Shown: one piece after another, positions 17,036 to 26,838 of the stretch
Layout: every line of letters begins with the position of its first letter
How positions within the stretch are numbered: the stretch's first letter is position 1
Assembly (NCBI RefSeq): GCF_019263705.2
Contig: NZ_JADQDK010000001.1
Location: 4,340,001 to 4,404,000 of the forward strand
Length of the DNA: 64,000 bases
Source of the DNA: Pseudonocardia abyssalis
GTDB taxonomy: Bacteria; Actinomycetota; Actinomycetes; Mycobacteriales; Pseudonocardiaceae
Direction of reading: 5' to 3'
Program-made: the position numbers and the translations under genes
The notes under the pieces: generated by a model
Told to the model about the DNA's origin: nothing
The model's database searches: none
Seen by the model: only the letters and a program-made list of their open reading frames with translations

Positions 17036-18163
17036 CGCCGGGAGCACCCGGCCGCGCACCTCCCCCAGCTCCAGACGGCCCCCACCGACCGCGGGGGCCG
17101 TCGCGGAGATGACGACCTCGTCACCGTCCTCCAGGTAGGTGCGGGTGGCGCCGCCGCCGAGGGTGATCTGCTCGGTGCCGCCCCAGCTCAGCTCCAGCAG
17201 GCAGCCGCGCTGGTCACGGCGGGCCCCGGACACCGTGCCGGAGCCGAGCAGGTCGCCGGCCCGCAGTGGCGAGCCGTTCGTCGTCAGGTGCGTGACGAGC
17301 TGGGCCGCGGTCCAGTGGAGGTCCACCGCGGGGGGCCGGGACACGGTGACGCCGTTGATCGTCAGCTCGAGGGCGATGTCCAGACCGCGGTCGTCGGCGC
17401 CCAGCAGGTAGGGCAGCGGCGTCGGGTCGCGCGGGGGCGGGTCGACCCAGGCGGCGGCCAGTTCGTCGAGCGGGGTGATCCAGCCCGAGATCGACGTGGC
17501 GAACGACTTGCCCAGCAGCGGCCCGAGCGGGCGCGACTCGAAGGACTGGATGTCGCGAGCGGACCAGTCGTTGAGCAGGACGACCCCGAAGACGTGGTCG
17601 AGCGCGTCGTCGAGCGCGACCGGGCCGTCGGAGCCGCCGAGGACGAGACCCAGCTCGACCTCGACGTCGAGCTGCTGCGTCGGCGCGAGGTGGCCCGCGG
17701 CGATCTGGCCGCGCGGCCGCACCACCGGCGTCCCCGAGACCCGCACCGTCCCTGCGCGCCCGTGGTAGCCGACCGGCAGGTGCTTCCAGTTCGGCGGGAG
17801 CGAGGCACCGGTGGGGCGGGCGATCGTGGCCGCGTTCAGCGCGTGTCGCTCACAGGCGAAGAAGTCGACGTAGTCGGCGACGGTGAACGGCAGCCGCAGC
17901 TCCAGACCCGCGGGCGGCAGCACGTACGGCGCATGCTCGTCCCGCAGTCGTGACGCGAGCCAGCCGTGCACCTCGCGCCACGCCGGGCGGCCCGCGGAGA
18001 GCAGTGCGTCGAGGGTGGGGGCGGCGAGCAACTCCGCGTACGGCCCGCCCTCGACGTCGGCCAGCGACCCGATGTCGACGACGCCCTCCGGCGAACGCGC
18101 GACGACCCGCCCCGGCCCCGGCCGTCCCGCTCCACCCACGACACCCAGCGCCAGGCTCCGCAT
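17030..18163 (-). CDS. fahA: Fumarylacetoacetase
   Basis: This protein of about 377 residues hydrolyses fumarylacetoacetate to fumarate and acetoacetate, the last step of tyrosine/homogentisate breakdown. Its domains are the N-terminal SH3-like domain and the FAH catalytic domain. Visible features are DYVDFFACERHA (metal Asp and catalytic His region), the metal-binding DVEVELGLVLG, and the segments NDWSARDIQSFE and FATSISGWITPL. A GTG three codons upstream is an alternative start. No homogentisate dioxygenase gene is adjacent. Confidence 0.87.
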   Translation of the reverse strand: MRSLALGVVGGAGRPGPGRVVARSPEGVVDIGSLADVEGGPYAELLAAPTLDALLSAGRPAWREVHGWLASRLRDEHAPYVLPPAGLELRLPFTVADYVDFFACERHALNAATIARPTGASLPPNWKHLPVGYHGRAGTVRVSGTPVVRPRGQIAAGHLAPTQQLDVEVELGLVLGGSDGPVALDDALDHVFGVVLLNDWSARDIQSFESRPLGPLLGKSFATSISGWITPLDELAAAWVDPPPRDPTPLPYLLGADDRGLDIALELTINGVTVSRPPAVDLHWTAAQLVTHLTTNGSPLRAGDLLGSGTVSGARRDQRGCLLELSWGGTEQITLGGGATRTYLEDGDEVVISATAPAVGGGRLELGEVRGRVLPAG

Positions 18164-18184
18164 GCCCGGCACGCTAGCTGTCGA

Positions 18185-18574
18185 TCAGCCCAACTCGTAG
18201 TCGAAGGTGTAGGAGTGGTCCCCCTCCGGCGAGCGAGCGATCGCCATCTGCCCGCTCAGGCCGCGCAACGCACCGGTCGCGGAGCCGGGCACGACGTCGA
18301 TCGACGCCGATCCCCCGGTCGCGTTGCCGACCGCGGAGTGCCGCAGCACGAACGCGCCCGCGCGCCCGTCGATCGTGGCGGTGACGCGCTCGATCCCGAC
18401 GTAGGCCGCCGAGCCGTCGGCGAAGGCCTGCAGCAGCTGCGTGGTGCTGGTGCCCGCGATCCCGCCCTCGAACAGCTTCGTGTTGGCCACCCGCAGCAGC
18501 TTCGCGCCCTCGGCATCGTCGTAGACCTCCTCGTCCCACGAGGTGAGGTCGAACCGTCCGCTCGTCGTCGTCAT
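18185..18574 (-). CDS. DUF3224 domain protein
   Basis: This 129-residue beta-barrel-like protein has the DUF3224 pattern: FDLTSWDEEVYDDAEGAKL, then TSTTQLLQAF, YVGIERVTATIDGRAGAFVLRH and the final GDHSYTFDYEL strand. Relatives are allene-oxide-cyclase-like or dirigent-like, with no proven reaction. It is third in an operon with two SRPBCC proteins, its ATG overlapping the preceding stop. Confidence 0.8.
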   Translation of the reverse strand: MTTTSGRFDLTSWDEEVYDDAEGAKLLRVANTKLFEGGIAGTSTTQLLQAFADGSAAYVGIERVTATIDGRAGAFVLRHSAVGNATGGSASIDVVPGSATGALRGLSGQMAIARSPEGDHSYTFDYELG

Positions 18575-19092
18575 GGGGCCATCCTGGTCCGATCCCCGCG
18601 GCGGGCCGTGGAGTTTCCCGACACCCGGCGCAGCACCCGCAACCAGGGCGACCAACGCTCCGTCGGGCGCGGGCGGAGACCGACGGCGTACTCCACGCGG
18701 TCGAGGAAGCTCTCCGTGAGCGCGTCGTGCAACCACCGGCCGGCGAGCGGCCAGAGCAGCCGCATCGCCCCCACCGGCCGCGCCTGCATCACGTGCCGGA
18801 CGCGGGTACGGCCCGCACCGGAGGGTTCGACGGTGAACGAGTGGACGCCCACCAGCCCCGACGCCGGGTCGAAGGCGAACCCCACGAGCCGGCCGGGATC
18901 GTGCAGGGCGACGCGGTAGCGGATGATCCCGTGCCCGCCCTGCGCGCCGACCGCCAGCGCCCGGTCGAGGACCAGTGGGGGCCACTCCGGGACCGGCCAC
19001 ACCACGTCGTCCGGGCCGCCGAGCCGGTCGAGCAGCGCCCCGACCCGCTCGGCCGGTGCCGCGACCGTCCGCTCGTGCACGTTCCGGATCAC
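18571..19092 (-). CDS. SRPBCC-family protein
   Basis: This 173-residue protein begins VIRNVHERTVAAPAERVGAL and has a helix-grip (START/Bet v1-like) strand order ending in a helix near LLWPLAGRWLHDALTESFLDRVE. It is clearly paralogous to the N-terminal half of the next upstream gene product (RNVHER, LLDxLGGPDD, WPLxR), so the pair arose by duplication. The ligand is unknown. GTGA and ATGA overlaps tie it to both neighbours. Confidence 0.75.
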   Translation of the reverse strand: MIRNVHERTVAAPAERVGALLDRLGGPDDVVWPVPEWPPLVLDRALAVGAQGGHGIIRYRVALHDPGRLVGFAFDPASGLVGVHSFTVEPSGAGRTRVRHVMQARPVGAMRLLWPLAGRWLHDALTESFLDRVEYAVGLRPRPTERWSPWLRVLRRVSGNSTARRGDRTRMAP

Positions 19093-20045
19093 GACCCGAC
19101 CTCGGTGTTCTCGCGGGCCCGCCGCGACAGGCGGTGCGCCGCACGCGTCAGCATCGCCCGGACGATCATCGGGTGGACGAGCCGGACGGGTGCGAAGTAG
19201 GCGCGACCGCGGGCGTTGTGGACCTGCACCACCGTGCTGACGACGACGCGGTCCGGTTCGCGGAGGACCGACGCGCGGAAGTCGAGGTGGCCCTCGTCGC
19301 TGCCGAGCAACACCTCGTCGTCGGTACGGGCGAGGGTGCCGAACGTCGACTCCCCGCTCCGCGCGATCCCGACGGTGCCGACGAGCGCCTCCCGCAGCCC
19401 CATCGCGCCGACCACCCACGAGGGCGGGTCGTGGAACAGCGCGTCGGCCCACACCTGCGGATCGGTCGGCATGCCCGGACGCGCGAGGACGGCGTGGGCG
19501 TCGGAGAAGTCGACGCGCGGCAGCGCCGTGGCCAGCAGCGGCGTCTCCGGAACGGCCACCGCCCGCGCCCGCTCGGCGTCGACGGCGCGGGCCATCGCCC
19601 GGGCCAGCGGGGGTTCCGGGGTCGGGGTGGACGAGAGCCCGAGGAACACCTCGGCCCGGTCGAACATGCTCTCGATGCAGTGGTCGTGCTGCGGCCGGAC
19701 CAGCGGCCACAGCCAGCGCAGTGCGCCGCTCAGCCGGCCCTCCGAGATCTGCCGGATCCGGGTGCGGCCCGGACCGACGGGCTCGACCTCCCACACGAAC
19801 CGCCCCTCGATGGCCTCCCCCGGCTCCGTCGTGAGCTCCACGCGGCGGCCCGGCTCGTACGCGCTGACGTGCAGCCGGACCGGACCGTTGGTCCCCCGGA
19901 CCCCCGGTGCGACCGGCCCGCGCAACCGCAGCGGCTCGTACTCGGGCGAGGGCCACAGCCGGTCGTCGGGTCCACCCAGCCCGTCCAGCAGCGGCGCCAT
20001 CCGCCCGATCTCCGCCGCCAGCACCCGCTCGTGCACGTTCCGCAT
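19089..20045 (-). CDS. SRPBCC-DUF2867 fusion protein
   Basis: This 318-residue protein has an N-terminal SRPBCC domain (about residues 1-140, RNVHERVLAAEIGRMAPLL) and a C-terminal DUF2867 domain ending VRLVHPMIVRAMLTRAAHRL. DUF2867 is also SRPBCC-like, so two lipid- or ligand-binding cavities are joined in tandem. It is first in the three-gene operon and divergent from a TetR regulator. No enzymatic role can be assigned. Confidence 0.78.
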   Translation of the reverse strand: MRNVHERVLAAEIGRMAPLLDGLGGPDDRLWPSPEYEPLRLRGPVAPGVRGTNGPVRLHVSAYEPGRRVELTTEPGEAIEGRFVWEVEPVGPGRTRIRQISEGRLSGALRWLWPLVRPQHDHCIESMFDRAEVFLGLSSTPTPEPPLARAMARAVDAERARAVAVPETPLLATALPRVDFSDAHAVLARPGMPTDPQVWADALFHDPPSWVVGAMGLREALVGTVGIARSGESTFGTLARTDDEVLLGSDEGHLDFRASVLREPDRVVVSTVVQVHNARGRAYFAPVRLVHPMIVRAMLTRAAHRLSRRARENTEVGS

Positions 20046-20060
20046 CGCGATCCCCGCTTC

Positions 20061-20097
20061 CGTACGCCATCGTATGGTTTACGTACGGTAGCGTATG
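20061..20097. promoter_or_regulatory. TetR operator region with repeated CGTAYG boxes
   Basis: Four CGTACG/CGTATGG boxes lie in 37 bases at 20061, 20071, 20082 and 20092, the last running into the TetR start codon. CCGTACG and CGTACGG form an inverted repeat across the region. It is the only DNA between the TetR gene and the divergent SRPBCC operon, so it probably controls both. Confidence 0.65.
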
Positions 20098-20670
20098 GAC
20101 GTGCCTCCTCGGAAACGTCTTTCGGCGCAGGACTGGGTCGACGCGGCGTACGCGGCACTCGGCGACGGGGGCGTGGCCGCCGTCGCCGTCGAACCGCTCG
20201 CGGTGCGTCTCGGGACCACCAAGGGCAGCTTCTACTGGCACTTCGCCGGCCGCGACGCACTGCTCGCGGCCGCGCTGGCGCACTGGGAGCGCGTCGAGAC
20301 CGAGGCGGTGATCGCCCTCGGCGACACCCAGCCCGACCGGCTGGCCCGCATGCGCGCACTGCTGGTGCTCGCACTGGAGCCGCCCGGCGCCTCCGTCGAG
20401 CTGGCCCTGCAGCCCACCGCGGACCATCCGCTGGTCGCACCGGTGCTGCGGCGGGTGACCCGGCGCCGGCTGGAGTACCTGGGCACGACCTTCCGTGATC
20501 TCGGGTTCTCGCCCGAGGAGTCGGAGCGGCGCAGCCTGCTCGCCTACACGGCCTACCTCGGTCACACGCAGCTCATGCACGCCACCCCGGACCTGCTGCC
20601 CGACCTGAGCGGCTACGTCGACACGGTGGTGGCCGCACTCACCCGCGGCGGGTGCCCTACTTGCGGGTGA
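20095..20670 (+). CDS. TetR-family repressor
   Basis: This 191-residue regulator has the helix-turn-helix SAQDWVDAAYAALGDGG followed by VEPLAVRLGTTKGSFYWHFA, the most conserved TetR signature. The C-terminal ligand-binding part contains a TetR_C-like helix (RRSLLAYTAYLGHTQLMHA). It overlaps the convergent enoyl-CoA hydratase gene by 14 bases. By position it represses itself and the SRPBCC operon. Confidence 0.88.
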   Translation: MDVPPRKRLSAQDWVDAAYAALGDGGVAAVAVEPLAVRLGTTKGSFYWHFAGRDALLAAALAHWERVETEAVIALGDTQPDRLARMRALLVLALEPPGASVELALQPTADHPLVAPVLRRVTRRRLEYLGTTFRDLGFSPEESERRSLLAYTAYLGHTQLMHATPDLLPDLSGYVDTVVAALTRGGCPTCG

Positions 20671-21439
20671 CCGACTCCAGGTAGTCCGCCGTCCAGCCGT
20701 CGGACGCGCGGCGGATCCACAACGCCATGGTCGCCTCGACCTCCTCCGCGGAGACGTCCATCCGGGCGAGGGACTCGCCGCGGAGCTGGGCCTTGGTGAA
20801 CGCGAACGTGTCGGCCGGGATCGAGTCCGCGAGAGTGCGGGCCCTGTCCAGCGCGGCGGGCAGCAGGTCGTCGGCGGGCAGCACCTCGTCGACAAGGCCC
20901 ATCGCCCGCGCGTCGGCGGGCGGGTGGGTGGCCGCGCCGGTGATCAGCTTCCGCGCCGCCTGGTCCCCGACCGCGTACCGCACGACCTCCACCGCCACCC
21001 GCGGCAGCGGCACGCCCACCACCAGCTCCGGGAGCCCGATGCGGGCCTTGCCCTCGGCCATCAGCACGACGTCGGCCGCCGCGGCCAGGACGGCACCGCC
21101 GGCGATCGCGTGCCCGTTCACCGCGGCCACGACCGGCTTGCCCAGCTCGAACACGCTGCGGAACAGACCGTCCAGCGCGGGGACGAACCGCCGTGCGTAG
21201 GGCTCGCCCTCGGTGACGAGCCGCCTCAGGTCGGCCCCCGCGGAGAAGGCCCGCCCCGATCCGGTGAGGACCACGGCCCGGGCCGGATCCGTCACGAACG
21301 CCCGGAACCGCGCCGCGACCGCGTCGCACAGCTCAGGGTCCAGGGCGTTGACCGGTCCGTGGGCCAGACGGAGGACCGCCACGTCGCCGTCGCGCTCGAG
21401 TTCGATCACGGACAGGGACGGTACCCGCTGCGATCCCAT
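20657..21439 (-). CDS. Enoyl-CoA hydratase/isomerase family protein
   Basis: This crotonase-fold protein of about 260 residues has the oxyanion-hole segment [19 protein letters not shown] and then [14 protein letters not shown]. The first catalytic Glu of crotonases, normally just after the GG, is replaced by small residues (GGAVL), while the Glu in GLPEL is kept. It may therefore be an isomerase or another crotonase rather than a classical hydratase. An in-frame ATG eight codons upstream would leave only 17 bases to the divergent gene, so I prefer the inner ATG (MGSQRVPS). Confidence 0.78.
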   Translation of the reverse strand: MGSQRVPSLSVIELERDGDVAVLRLAHGPVNALDPELCDAVAARFRAFVTDPARAVVLTGSGRAFSAGADLRRLVTEGEPYARRFVPALDGLFRSVFELGKPVVAAVNGHAIAGGAVLAAAADVVLMAEGKARIGLPELVVGVPLPRVAVEVVRYAVGDQAARKLITGAATHPPADARAMGLVDEVLPADDLLPAALDRARTLADSIPADTFAFTKAQLRGESLARMDVSAEEVEATMALWIRRASDGWTADYLESVTRK

Positions 21440-21480
21440 GGCAGGCTTCGCATGAGCCGTCATCGATGAGGGAGAGAAGC

Positions 21481-22566
21481 ATGCCGCAGAGCGTCCGCGG
21501 GGTAGTCGCGCTGAAGAAGGGCGAGCCCGTCACCGTCGAGACCATCGTCGTCCCCGATCCCGGCCCCGGTGAGGCCGTCGTCCAGGTCCAGGCCTGCGGC
21601 GTCTGCCACACGGACCTGCACTACCGCGAGGGCGGGATCAACGACGAGTTCCCGTTCCTGCTGGGCCACGAGGCCGCCGGCATCGTCGAGTCCGTGGGCG
21701 AGGGCGTCACCGACGTCGCGCCGGGCGACTTCGTGATCCTCAACTGGCGCGCGGTCGACGGCACCTGTCGCGCCTGTCGCCGCGGCGAGCCCTGGTACTG
21801 CTTCTCCACCCACAACGCCGCGCAGAAGATGACTCTGGAGTCGGGCCAGGAACTCTCGGCAGCACTGGGCATCGGCGCGTTCGTCGAGAAGACCCTCGTC
21901 CACGCCGGGCAGTGCACGAAGGTCAACCCGGCCGTGAAGCCGGAGGTCGCGGGGCTGCTGGGCTGCGGCGTCATGGCCGGCATCGGGGCGGCGATCAACA
22001 CCGGCGGCATCGGCCGCGGCCAGTCGATCGCCGTGATCGGCTGCGGTGGCGTCGGCGACGCGGCCATCGCGGGCGCACTGCTGGCCGGCGCGTCCACGAT
22101 CATCGCGATCGACATGGACGACCGGAAGCTGGAGCTGGCCAAGGGGTTCGGCGCCACCCACACGATCAACGCCCGCGAGCGTGACGTCGTCGAAGCCGTC
22201 CAGGAGCTCACCGACGGCAACGGCGCCGACGTCGTCGTCGACGCGGTGGGGCGCCCGGAGACCTTCAAGCAGGCCTTCTACGCCCGTGACCTCGCCGGTA
22301 CCGCGGTCCTCGTCGGGGTGCCGACGCCGGACATGATGCTCGAGCTCCCGCTGATCGACGTGTTCGGCCGCGGCGGCGCCACCAAGTCCTCCTGGTACGG
22401 CGACTGCCTGCCCAGCCGCGACTTCCCGATGCTCGTCGACCTGCACCTGCAGGGCCGGCTCCCGCTGGAGAAGTTCGTCAGCGAGACGATCGCCCTCGAC
22501 GGCGTCGAGGCCGCGTTCGAGAAGATGCACAAGGGCGACGTCCTGCGCTCGGTCGTGGTCTTCTGA
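21481..22566 (+). CDS. mscR: S-(hydroxymethyl)mycothiol dehydrogenase
   Basis: This 361-residue zinc-dependent alcohol dehydrogenase oxidises the spontaneous formaldehyde-mycothiol adduct to S-formylmycothiol, using NAD+. It shows catalytic-zinc ligands in [11 protein letters not shown] and FLLGHEAAG. The structural-zinc segment [19 protein letters not shown] is typical of mycothiol enzymes. The coenzyme loop is [24 protein letters not shown] gives a strong RBS. The stop overlaps the start of the metallo-beta-lactamase gene (TGATG), the pairing also found in mycobacteria. Confidence 0.92.
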   Translation: MPQSVRGVVALKKGEPVTVETIVVPDPGPGEAVVQVQACGVCHTDLHYREGGINDEFPFLLGHEAAGIVESVGEGVTDVAPGDFVILNWRAVDGTCRACRRGEPWYCFSTHNAAQKMTLESGQELSAALGIGAFVEKTLVHAGQCTKVNPAVKPEVAGLLGCGVMAGIGAAINTGGIGRGQSIAVIGCGGVGDAAIAGALLAGASTIIAIDMDDRKLELAKGFGATHTINARERDVVEAVQELTDGNGADVVVDAVGRPETFKQAFYARDLAGTAVLVGVPTPDMMLELPLIDVFGRGGATKSSWYGDCLPSRDFPMLVDLHLQGRLPLEKFVSETIALDGVEAAFEKMHKGDVLRSVVVF

Positions 22567-23195
22567 TGGCCGGCGGCATCGACCACCTGGTCACATCCGG
22601 CACGTTCTCGCTCGACGGCGGCACGTGGGACGTCGACAACAACGTGTGGATCGTCGGTGACGAGAACGAGGTGTTCGTCATCGACGCGGCGCACGACGTC
22701 GAGGCGATCGTCGCCGCGGTGAACGGGCGCACGGTCAAGGCCGTCGTCTGCACCCACGCGCACGACGACCACGTCAACCAGGCGCCCGCGCTGGCCGACC
22801 GGTTCTCCGCCCCGATCCTGCTCAATCCGAACGAGTCCGTGCTGTGGGACATGACCTGGCCGGACCGCAAGCCCGACGGCGAGCTGGCCGACGGGCAGGT
22901 CCTCACGGTCGGCGGCATCGAACTGCGCGTGCTGCAGACCCCGGGGCACTCCCCCGGCTCGTCCTGCCTCTACTCCGCGGAGCTGGGCACCGTGTTCTCC
23001 GGCGACACCCTGTTCCAGGGCGGACCCGGAGCCACCGGCCGGTCCTACTCGTCGTTCGACACGATCATCGAGTCGATCCGCACGACGCTGCTCACGCTGC
23101 CCGGGGCCACCACCGTGCGCACCGGGCACGGCGACTCCACCAGCATCGGCGACGAGCTCCCGCACCTGGAGGAGTGGATCGCGAAGGGCAGCTGA
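22566..23195 (+). CDS. Metallo-beta-lactamase-fold hydrolase, partner of mscR
   Basis: This 209-residue MBL-fold protein has the metal motif THAHDDHVNQ, a further His in TPGHSPGSS, Asp in FSGDTLFQGG and His near the C-terminus (RTGHGDSTSIGDELPHLEEW). It resembles glyoxalase II-type thioesterases, and translational coupling to mscR suggests that it hydrolyses S-formylmycothiol or a related mycothiol thioester. That substrate is inferred from context. Confidence 0.85.
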   Translation: MAGGIDHLVTSGTFSLDGGTWDVDNNVWIVGDENEVFVIDAAHDVEAIVAAVNGRTVKAVVCTHAHDDHVNQAPALADRFSAPILLNPNESVLWDMTWPDRKPDGELADGQVLTVGGIELRVLQTPGHSPGSSCLYSAELGTVFSGDTLFQGGPGATGRSYSSFDTIIESIRTTLLTLPGATTVRTGHGDSTSIGDELPHLEEWIAKGS

Positions 23196-23223
23196 TGCAG
23201 CTCTTCAGGTGCTACTTGGCGGC

Positions 23224-23526
23224 ATGGAGGACGCCGCCGAGACCATCGGCATACGCGAGCTGCGCCAGCACGCTTCTCGCTATGTCGAGAAGGTCAAGCA
23301 GGGGCAGCGGATCGCCGTCACCGAGCGAGGTGAACTGGTCGACTACCTCGAACCGGTGCACGGGCCTCGCACGACCTACCAACGGATGGTGGCGGCCGGT
23401 CAGGTCCGGCCGGCGAACGGCGGCCTGAGCCAACTGCTCGCGAGCCGGGAGCCGCTGCCGGCCCTGCCGGGCGAGAGAATGCTCTCCGAGGTGCTGCAGG
23501 AGATGCGCGACGAGGAACGGTATTGA
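23224..23526 (+). CDS. Phd/YefM-type antitoxin
   Basis: This 100-residue protein opens with the Phd-type fold: ETIGIRELRQHASRYVEKVKQG, then QRIAVTERGELVDYLEPV. The C-terminal half is the flexible toxin-binding region. Its stop overlaps the TTG start of the PIN toxin gene, the usual antitoxin-first order. Such operons autorepress through the antitoxin-toxin complex. Confidence 0.87.
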   Translation: MEDAAETIGIRELRQHASRYVEKVKQGQRIAVTERGELVDYLEPVHGPRTTYQRMVAAGQVRPANGGLSQLLASREPLPALPGERMLSEVLQEMRDEERY

Positions 23527-23876
23527 TCTACATCGATACCTCGGCGCTGCTCAAGCTGGTCACGGACGACGACGAGGAGTCCGCGGCACTGCAGCAGTAC
23601 CTGGCAGGTCCCGTCCGCGAGCTCGTGTCCAGTGCCCTTCTGGCCGTGGAGGCCCGTCGGGGGATGCTCAGGCTGCGTCCGGAGGGGATGCCCAAGGTCG
23701 ACCTCATCCTCAACGAAGTCGTGCAGCTCGACATCTCGGCCGCGATCGTCGAGAGCGCCGGTCGTCTGCCCGATCCCCTGCTCCGCTCCCTCGACGCCAT
23801 CCACCTCGCCGGCGCCGCCGAGAGCCCCGCCGCCGGGATCGTCAGCGCCCAGGCCACCGTGGCCGGGTCGTCCTGA
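23523..23876 (+). CDS. PIN-domain (VapC-type) toxin with altered C-terminus
   Basis: This 117-residue PIN protein has the acidic residues Asp5 (YIDTSALLKL), Glu43 (AVEARRG) and Asp91 (SLDAIHLAGA). After LAGA the usual strand with the last catalytic Asp (as in VTxDxR) is absent; the tail reads SPAAGIVSAQATVAGSS. The end of the gene overlaps the convergent MFS gene by 35 bases, as if a frameshift or small deletion joined it to unrelated sequence. The toxin may be inactive, or the final acidic residue may not be essential. Confidence 0.75.
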   Translation: MIYIDTSALLKLVTDDDEESAALQQYLAGPVRELVSSALLAVEARRGMLRLRPEGMPKVDLILNEVVQLDISAAIVESAGRLPDPLLRSLDAIHLAGAAESPAAGIVSAQATVAGSS

Positions 23877-25106
23877 CCGGCGCCGCGCCCACGACGAGCA
23901 GGACTGCGGCCGAGAGGCCGAACGCGGCGCGGAAGCCGAACGGGTCCGCGACCCCCCCGAGGCCGACCGCACCGATGCCGGTCCCGGCGTCGTAGGCGAT
24001 GTTCCAGGCGGCGCTCGCCGAGCCGTACCCGGTCGGTCCGGAGGCCGCGAACAGCGTGGTGAGGGCGTCGTTCTGCACCAGGCCGAAGCCCAGGCCGACG
24101 ATCCCCGCCCCGACGACGAGCAGCGGCCCGGACCCACCCAGCGCGAGCACCTCGACCGCCATCCCCACCGCGGCCAGCCCCACCCCGGGCCGCAGCAGCC
24201 GCCCGCCCAGGCCGTGCCGGTCCACCAGCCGCCCGGCCACCGTGCGCCCGACGAGCGCACCGGCCGCGGTCACCAGCAGCGCCGCCGCGACGAGTCCGGC
24301 CGCCCCCGGCACGGCCAGCGGCAGGAACGTGACGAGCCCGCCCTGGGCCACCGAGCACGCGAGCATCGCGACGAGCGGCGCAGCGGCCCCCCGCCCCGCG
24401 AGTCGCCACTTCCCCGCCCCCGAGTCGCCGTTCCTGCGCCCCCGAGTCGCCGTTCCCCGGCCCGCGAGTCGCGGTTCCCGCGCACCCGGGTCGCCGGTCC
24501 CCGGCCCGCGGGTCGCCGCTTCCCCGCCCGCGAGTCGCCGCTCCGGCGCCCCCGTCCCCCGGGCCGCGTGGTCCGGCACGCGCAGCCACGGCAGCGCGAC
24601 GAGCCCGAGCAGGGGCGCCACCCCCGCCGCGACGAACACCCCCGTGAACCCGGTGACGTCGACGACCGCCACCCCGGCCGGCAGCAGCACGAGCTGCGGC
24701 ACCCCGATGGCGACGCCGTAGCGCGCCGCGGCCCGCCCGTGCTCCGCGGGCGCGACGAGCTCGGCCACCAGCGCACTGCCCACCACCGTCAGCAACCCGA
24801 ACCCGACGCCGCGGGCCGCCGACACCGCCACGACCGGGACGAGGGCCGACGAGAGCGCGAGCAGCGGCGTCGGCGCCCCGAGCAGGAACAGCCCGGTCGC
24901 GAGCACCGGCCGGTAGCCCCAGCGCGCCACCAGCCACGGCACGGCGAGCTGGGTCAGGATGGTCGTGAGCATCAGCGCGCCCGTGGTGGCCCCCGCGGCC
25001 AGCTCCCCCGCCCCGGACGCCCACAGCGGCACGACGGGCAGCAGCAGGGCGTAGCCGCCGAACCCCAGAACCGTCGCGACGAGCATGAGCCGGAACGGCC
25101 ACGACG

Positions 25107-25110
<4 letters not shown>
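23842..25110 (-). CDS. MFS transporter with a 22-bp-repeat insert in its central loop
   Basis: This 422-residue protein has the 12-helix pattern of major facilitator exporters, opening RLMLVATVLGFGGYALLLPVVPLWASG, with the loop motif ARWGYRPVLATG between helices 2 and 3. The cytoplasmic loop between helices 6 and 7 (about residues 187-238) is Arg/Gly-rich and comes from seven 22-bp repeats; in protein it shows a 22-residue period (RLAGxxxATRG...). The GTG start overlaps the mtnA stop (GTGA). The substrate is unknown. Confidence 0.82.
24395..24552. repeat. Seven-unit 22-bp repeat array inside the MFS gene
   Basis: CGAGTCGCC-like cores (CGAGTCGC or CGGGTCGC) begin at 24399, 24421, 24443, 24465, 24487, 24509 and 24531, exactly 22 bases apart. 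Since 22 is not a multiple of three, successive units are read in rotating frames and the protein repeats every 66 bases (22 residues). No reading frame is interrupted. Confidence 0.85.
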
Positions 25111-26048
<938 letters not shown>

Positions 26049-26105
26049 GAACCGGACCCTATGTCGCAAGTTGGGACACACATCGGGGTTGGGAAGCGGT
26101 AAGAA

Positions 26106-26124
26106 CTCGGTTAGCCTCGCTGCA
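26106..26124 (+). promoter_or_regulatory. Possible MntR/DtxR-type operator
   Basis: CTCGGTTAGCCTCGCTGCA matches about 12 of 19 positions of the DtxR-like consensus, with the left half GGTTAGCCT strong and the right half weak. A second partial dyad, TTAGAGGAGACTAA, follows at 26133 and includes the RBS of the regulator gene. Both lie in the promoter region of the metal-uptake operon. Confidence 0.45.
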
Positions 26125-26145
26125 GCCAGTGATTAGAGGAGACTA

Positions 26146-26838
26146 ATGATCGGCGATCGAGTGCCCGACTGCTGCCGCATGCCGCACACCCCCGCGGTGG
26201 AGGACACGCTGCGCACCGTGTTCGTGCGCAGCGGTCGCAGCGAGCCCGTCAGCACCTCGGCCCTCGCCGACGAGCTGCACGTGAGCCCGCCCACGGTGTC
26301 GATCATGTTGAAGCGGCTGACCACGGCGGGCCTGCTCCGGCGCACCGACGGCCACCTCGCCGCCCTCACCGAGCACGGCGCGGCGCACGCCCGCGACGTC
26401 GTGCGCCGCCACCGGCTGCTGGAGGCGTTCCTCGCCCAGGAGCTCGACGTGCCGTGGGACGAGGTGCACGCCGAGGCCGACGCACTGGAGCACGCGGTGT
26501 CCGACCGGCTGATCGACCGCATCGACCGCCACCTCGGCCGCCCCGACCGCGACCCGCACGGCGACCCGATCCCGCGCGGCACCGGCGGTCTCGACGAGGG
26601 CTGGGGCGTGCGTCTCGACGCAGCTCCCGACGGCTCGGCCTTCGACGTCGAGCGCGTCTACGACCGCGACAGCGCCGCGCTGCGCTACCTCGCCGGCCTC
26701 GGCATCCACCCCGGCGTCCGGATCGACGTGACCGCGCGCCAGCCCTTCGGCGGGCCGCTGTGGGTCCGCGTCGGGGTCGCCGACCACGCCCTCGGCGAGC
26801 CGCTCACGCACCTCGTCCACGGGCGGGTCGTGGCATGA
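26146..26838 (+). CDS. mntR: DtxR-family metal-dependent regulator, MntR-like
   Basis: This 230-residue regulator has an N-terminal winged helix (ALADELHVSPPTVSIMLKRL), the metal-binding dimerisation domain RRHRLLEAFLAQEL with DEVHAEADALEHAVSDRL, and a C-terminal SH3-like FeoA-type domain. It is first in an operon with a complete Mn/Zn ABC importer and its stop overlaps the solute-binding gene, so it is probably the Mn(II)-sensing repressor of that operon. The start follows GAGGAG. Confidence 0.88.
   Translation: MIGDRVPDCCRMPHTPAVEDTLRTVFVRSGRSEPVSTSALADELHVSPPTVSIMLKRLTTAGLLRRTDGHLAALTEHGAAHARDVVRRHRLLEAFLAQELDVPWDEVHAEADALEHAVSDRLIDRIDRHLGRPDRDPHGDPIPRGTGGLDEGWGVRLDAAPDGSAFDVERVYDRDSAALRYLAGLGIHPGVRIDVTARQPFGGPLWVRVGVADHALGEPLTHLVHGRVVA

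Noticed and set aside
24395..24552. CRISPR array
   Set aside because: The units are contiguous with a 22-base period and no unique spacers, lie inside an intact coding frame, and no cas genes are near.
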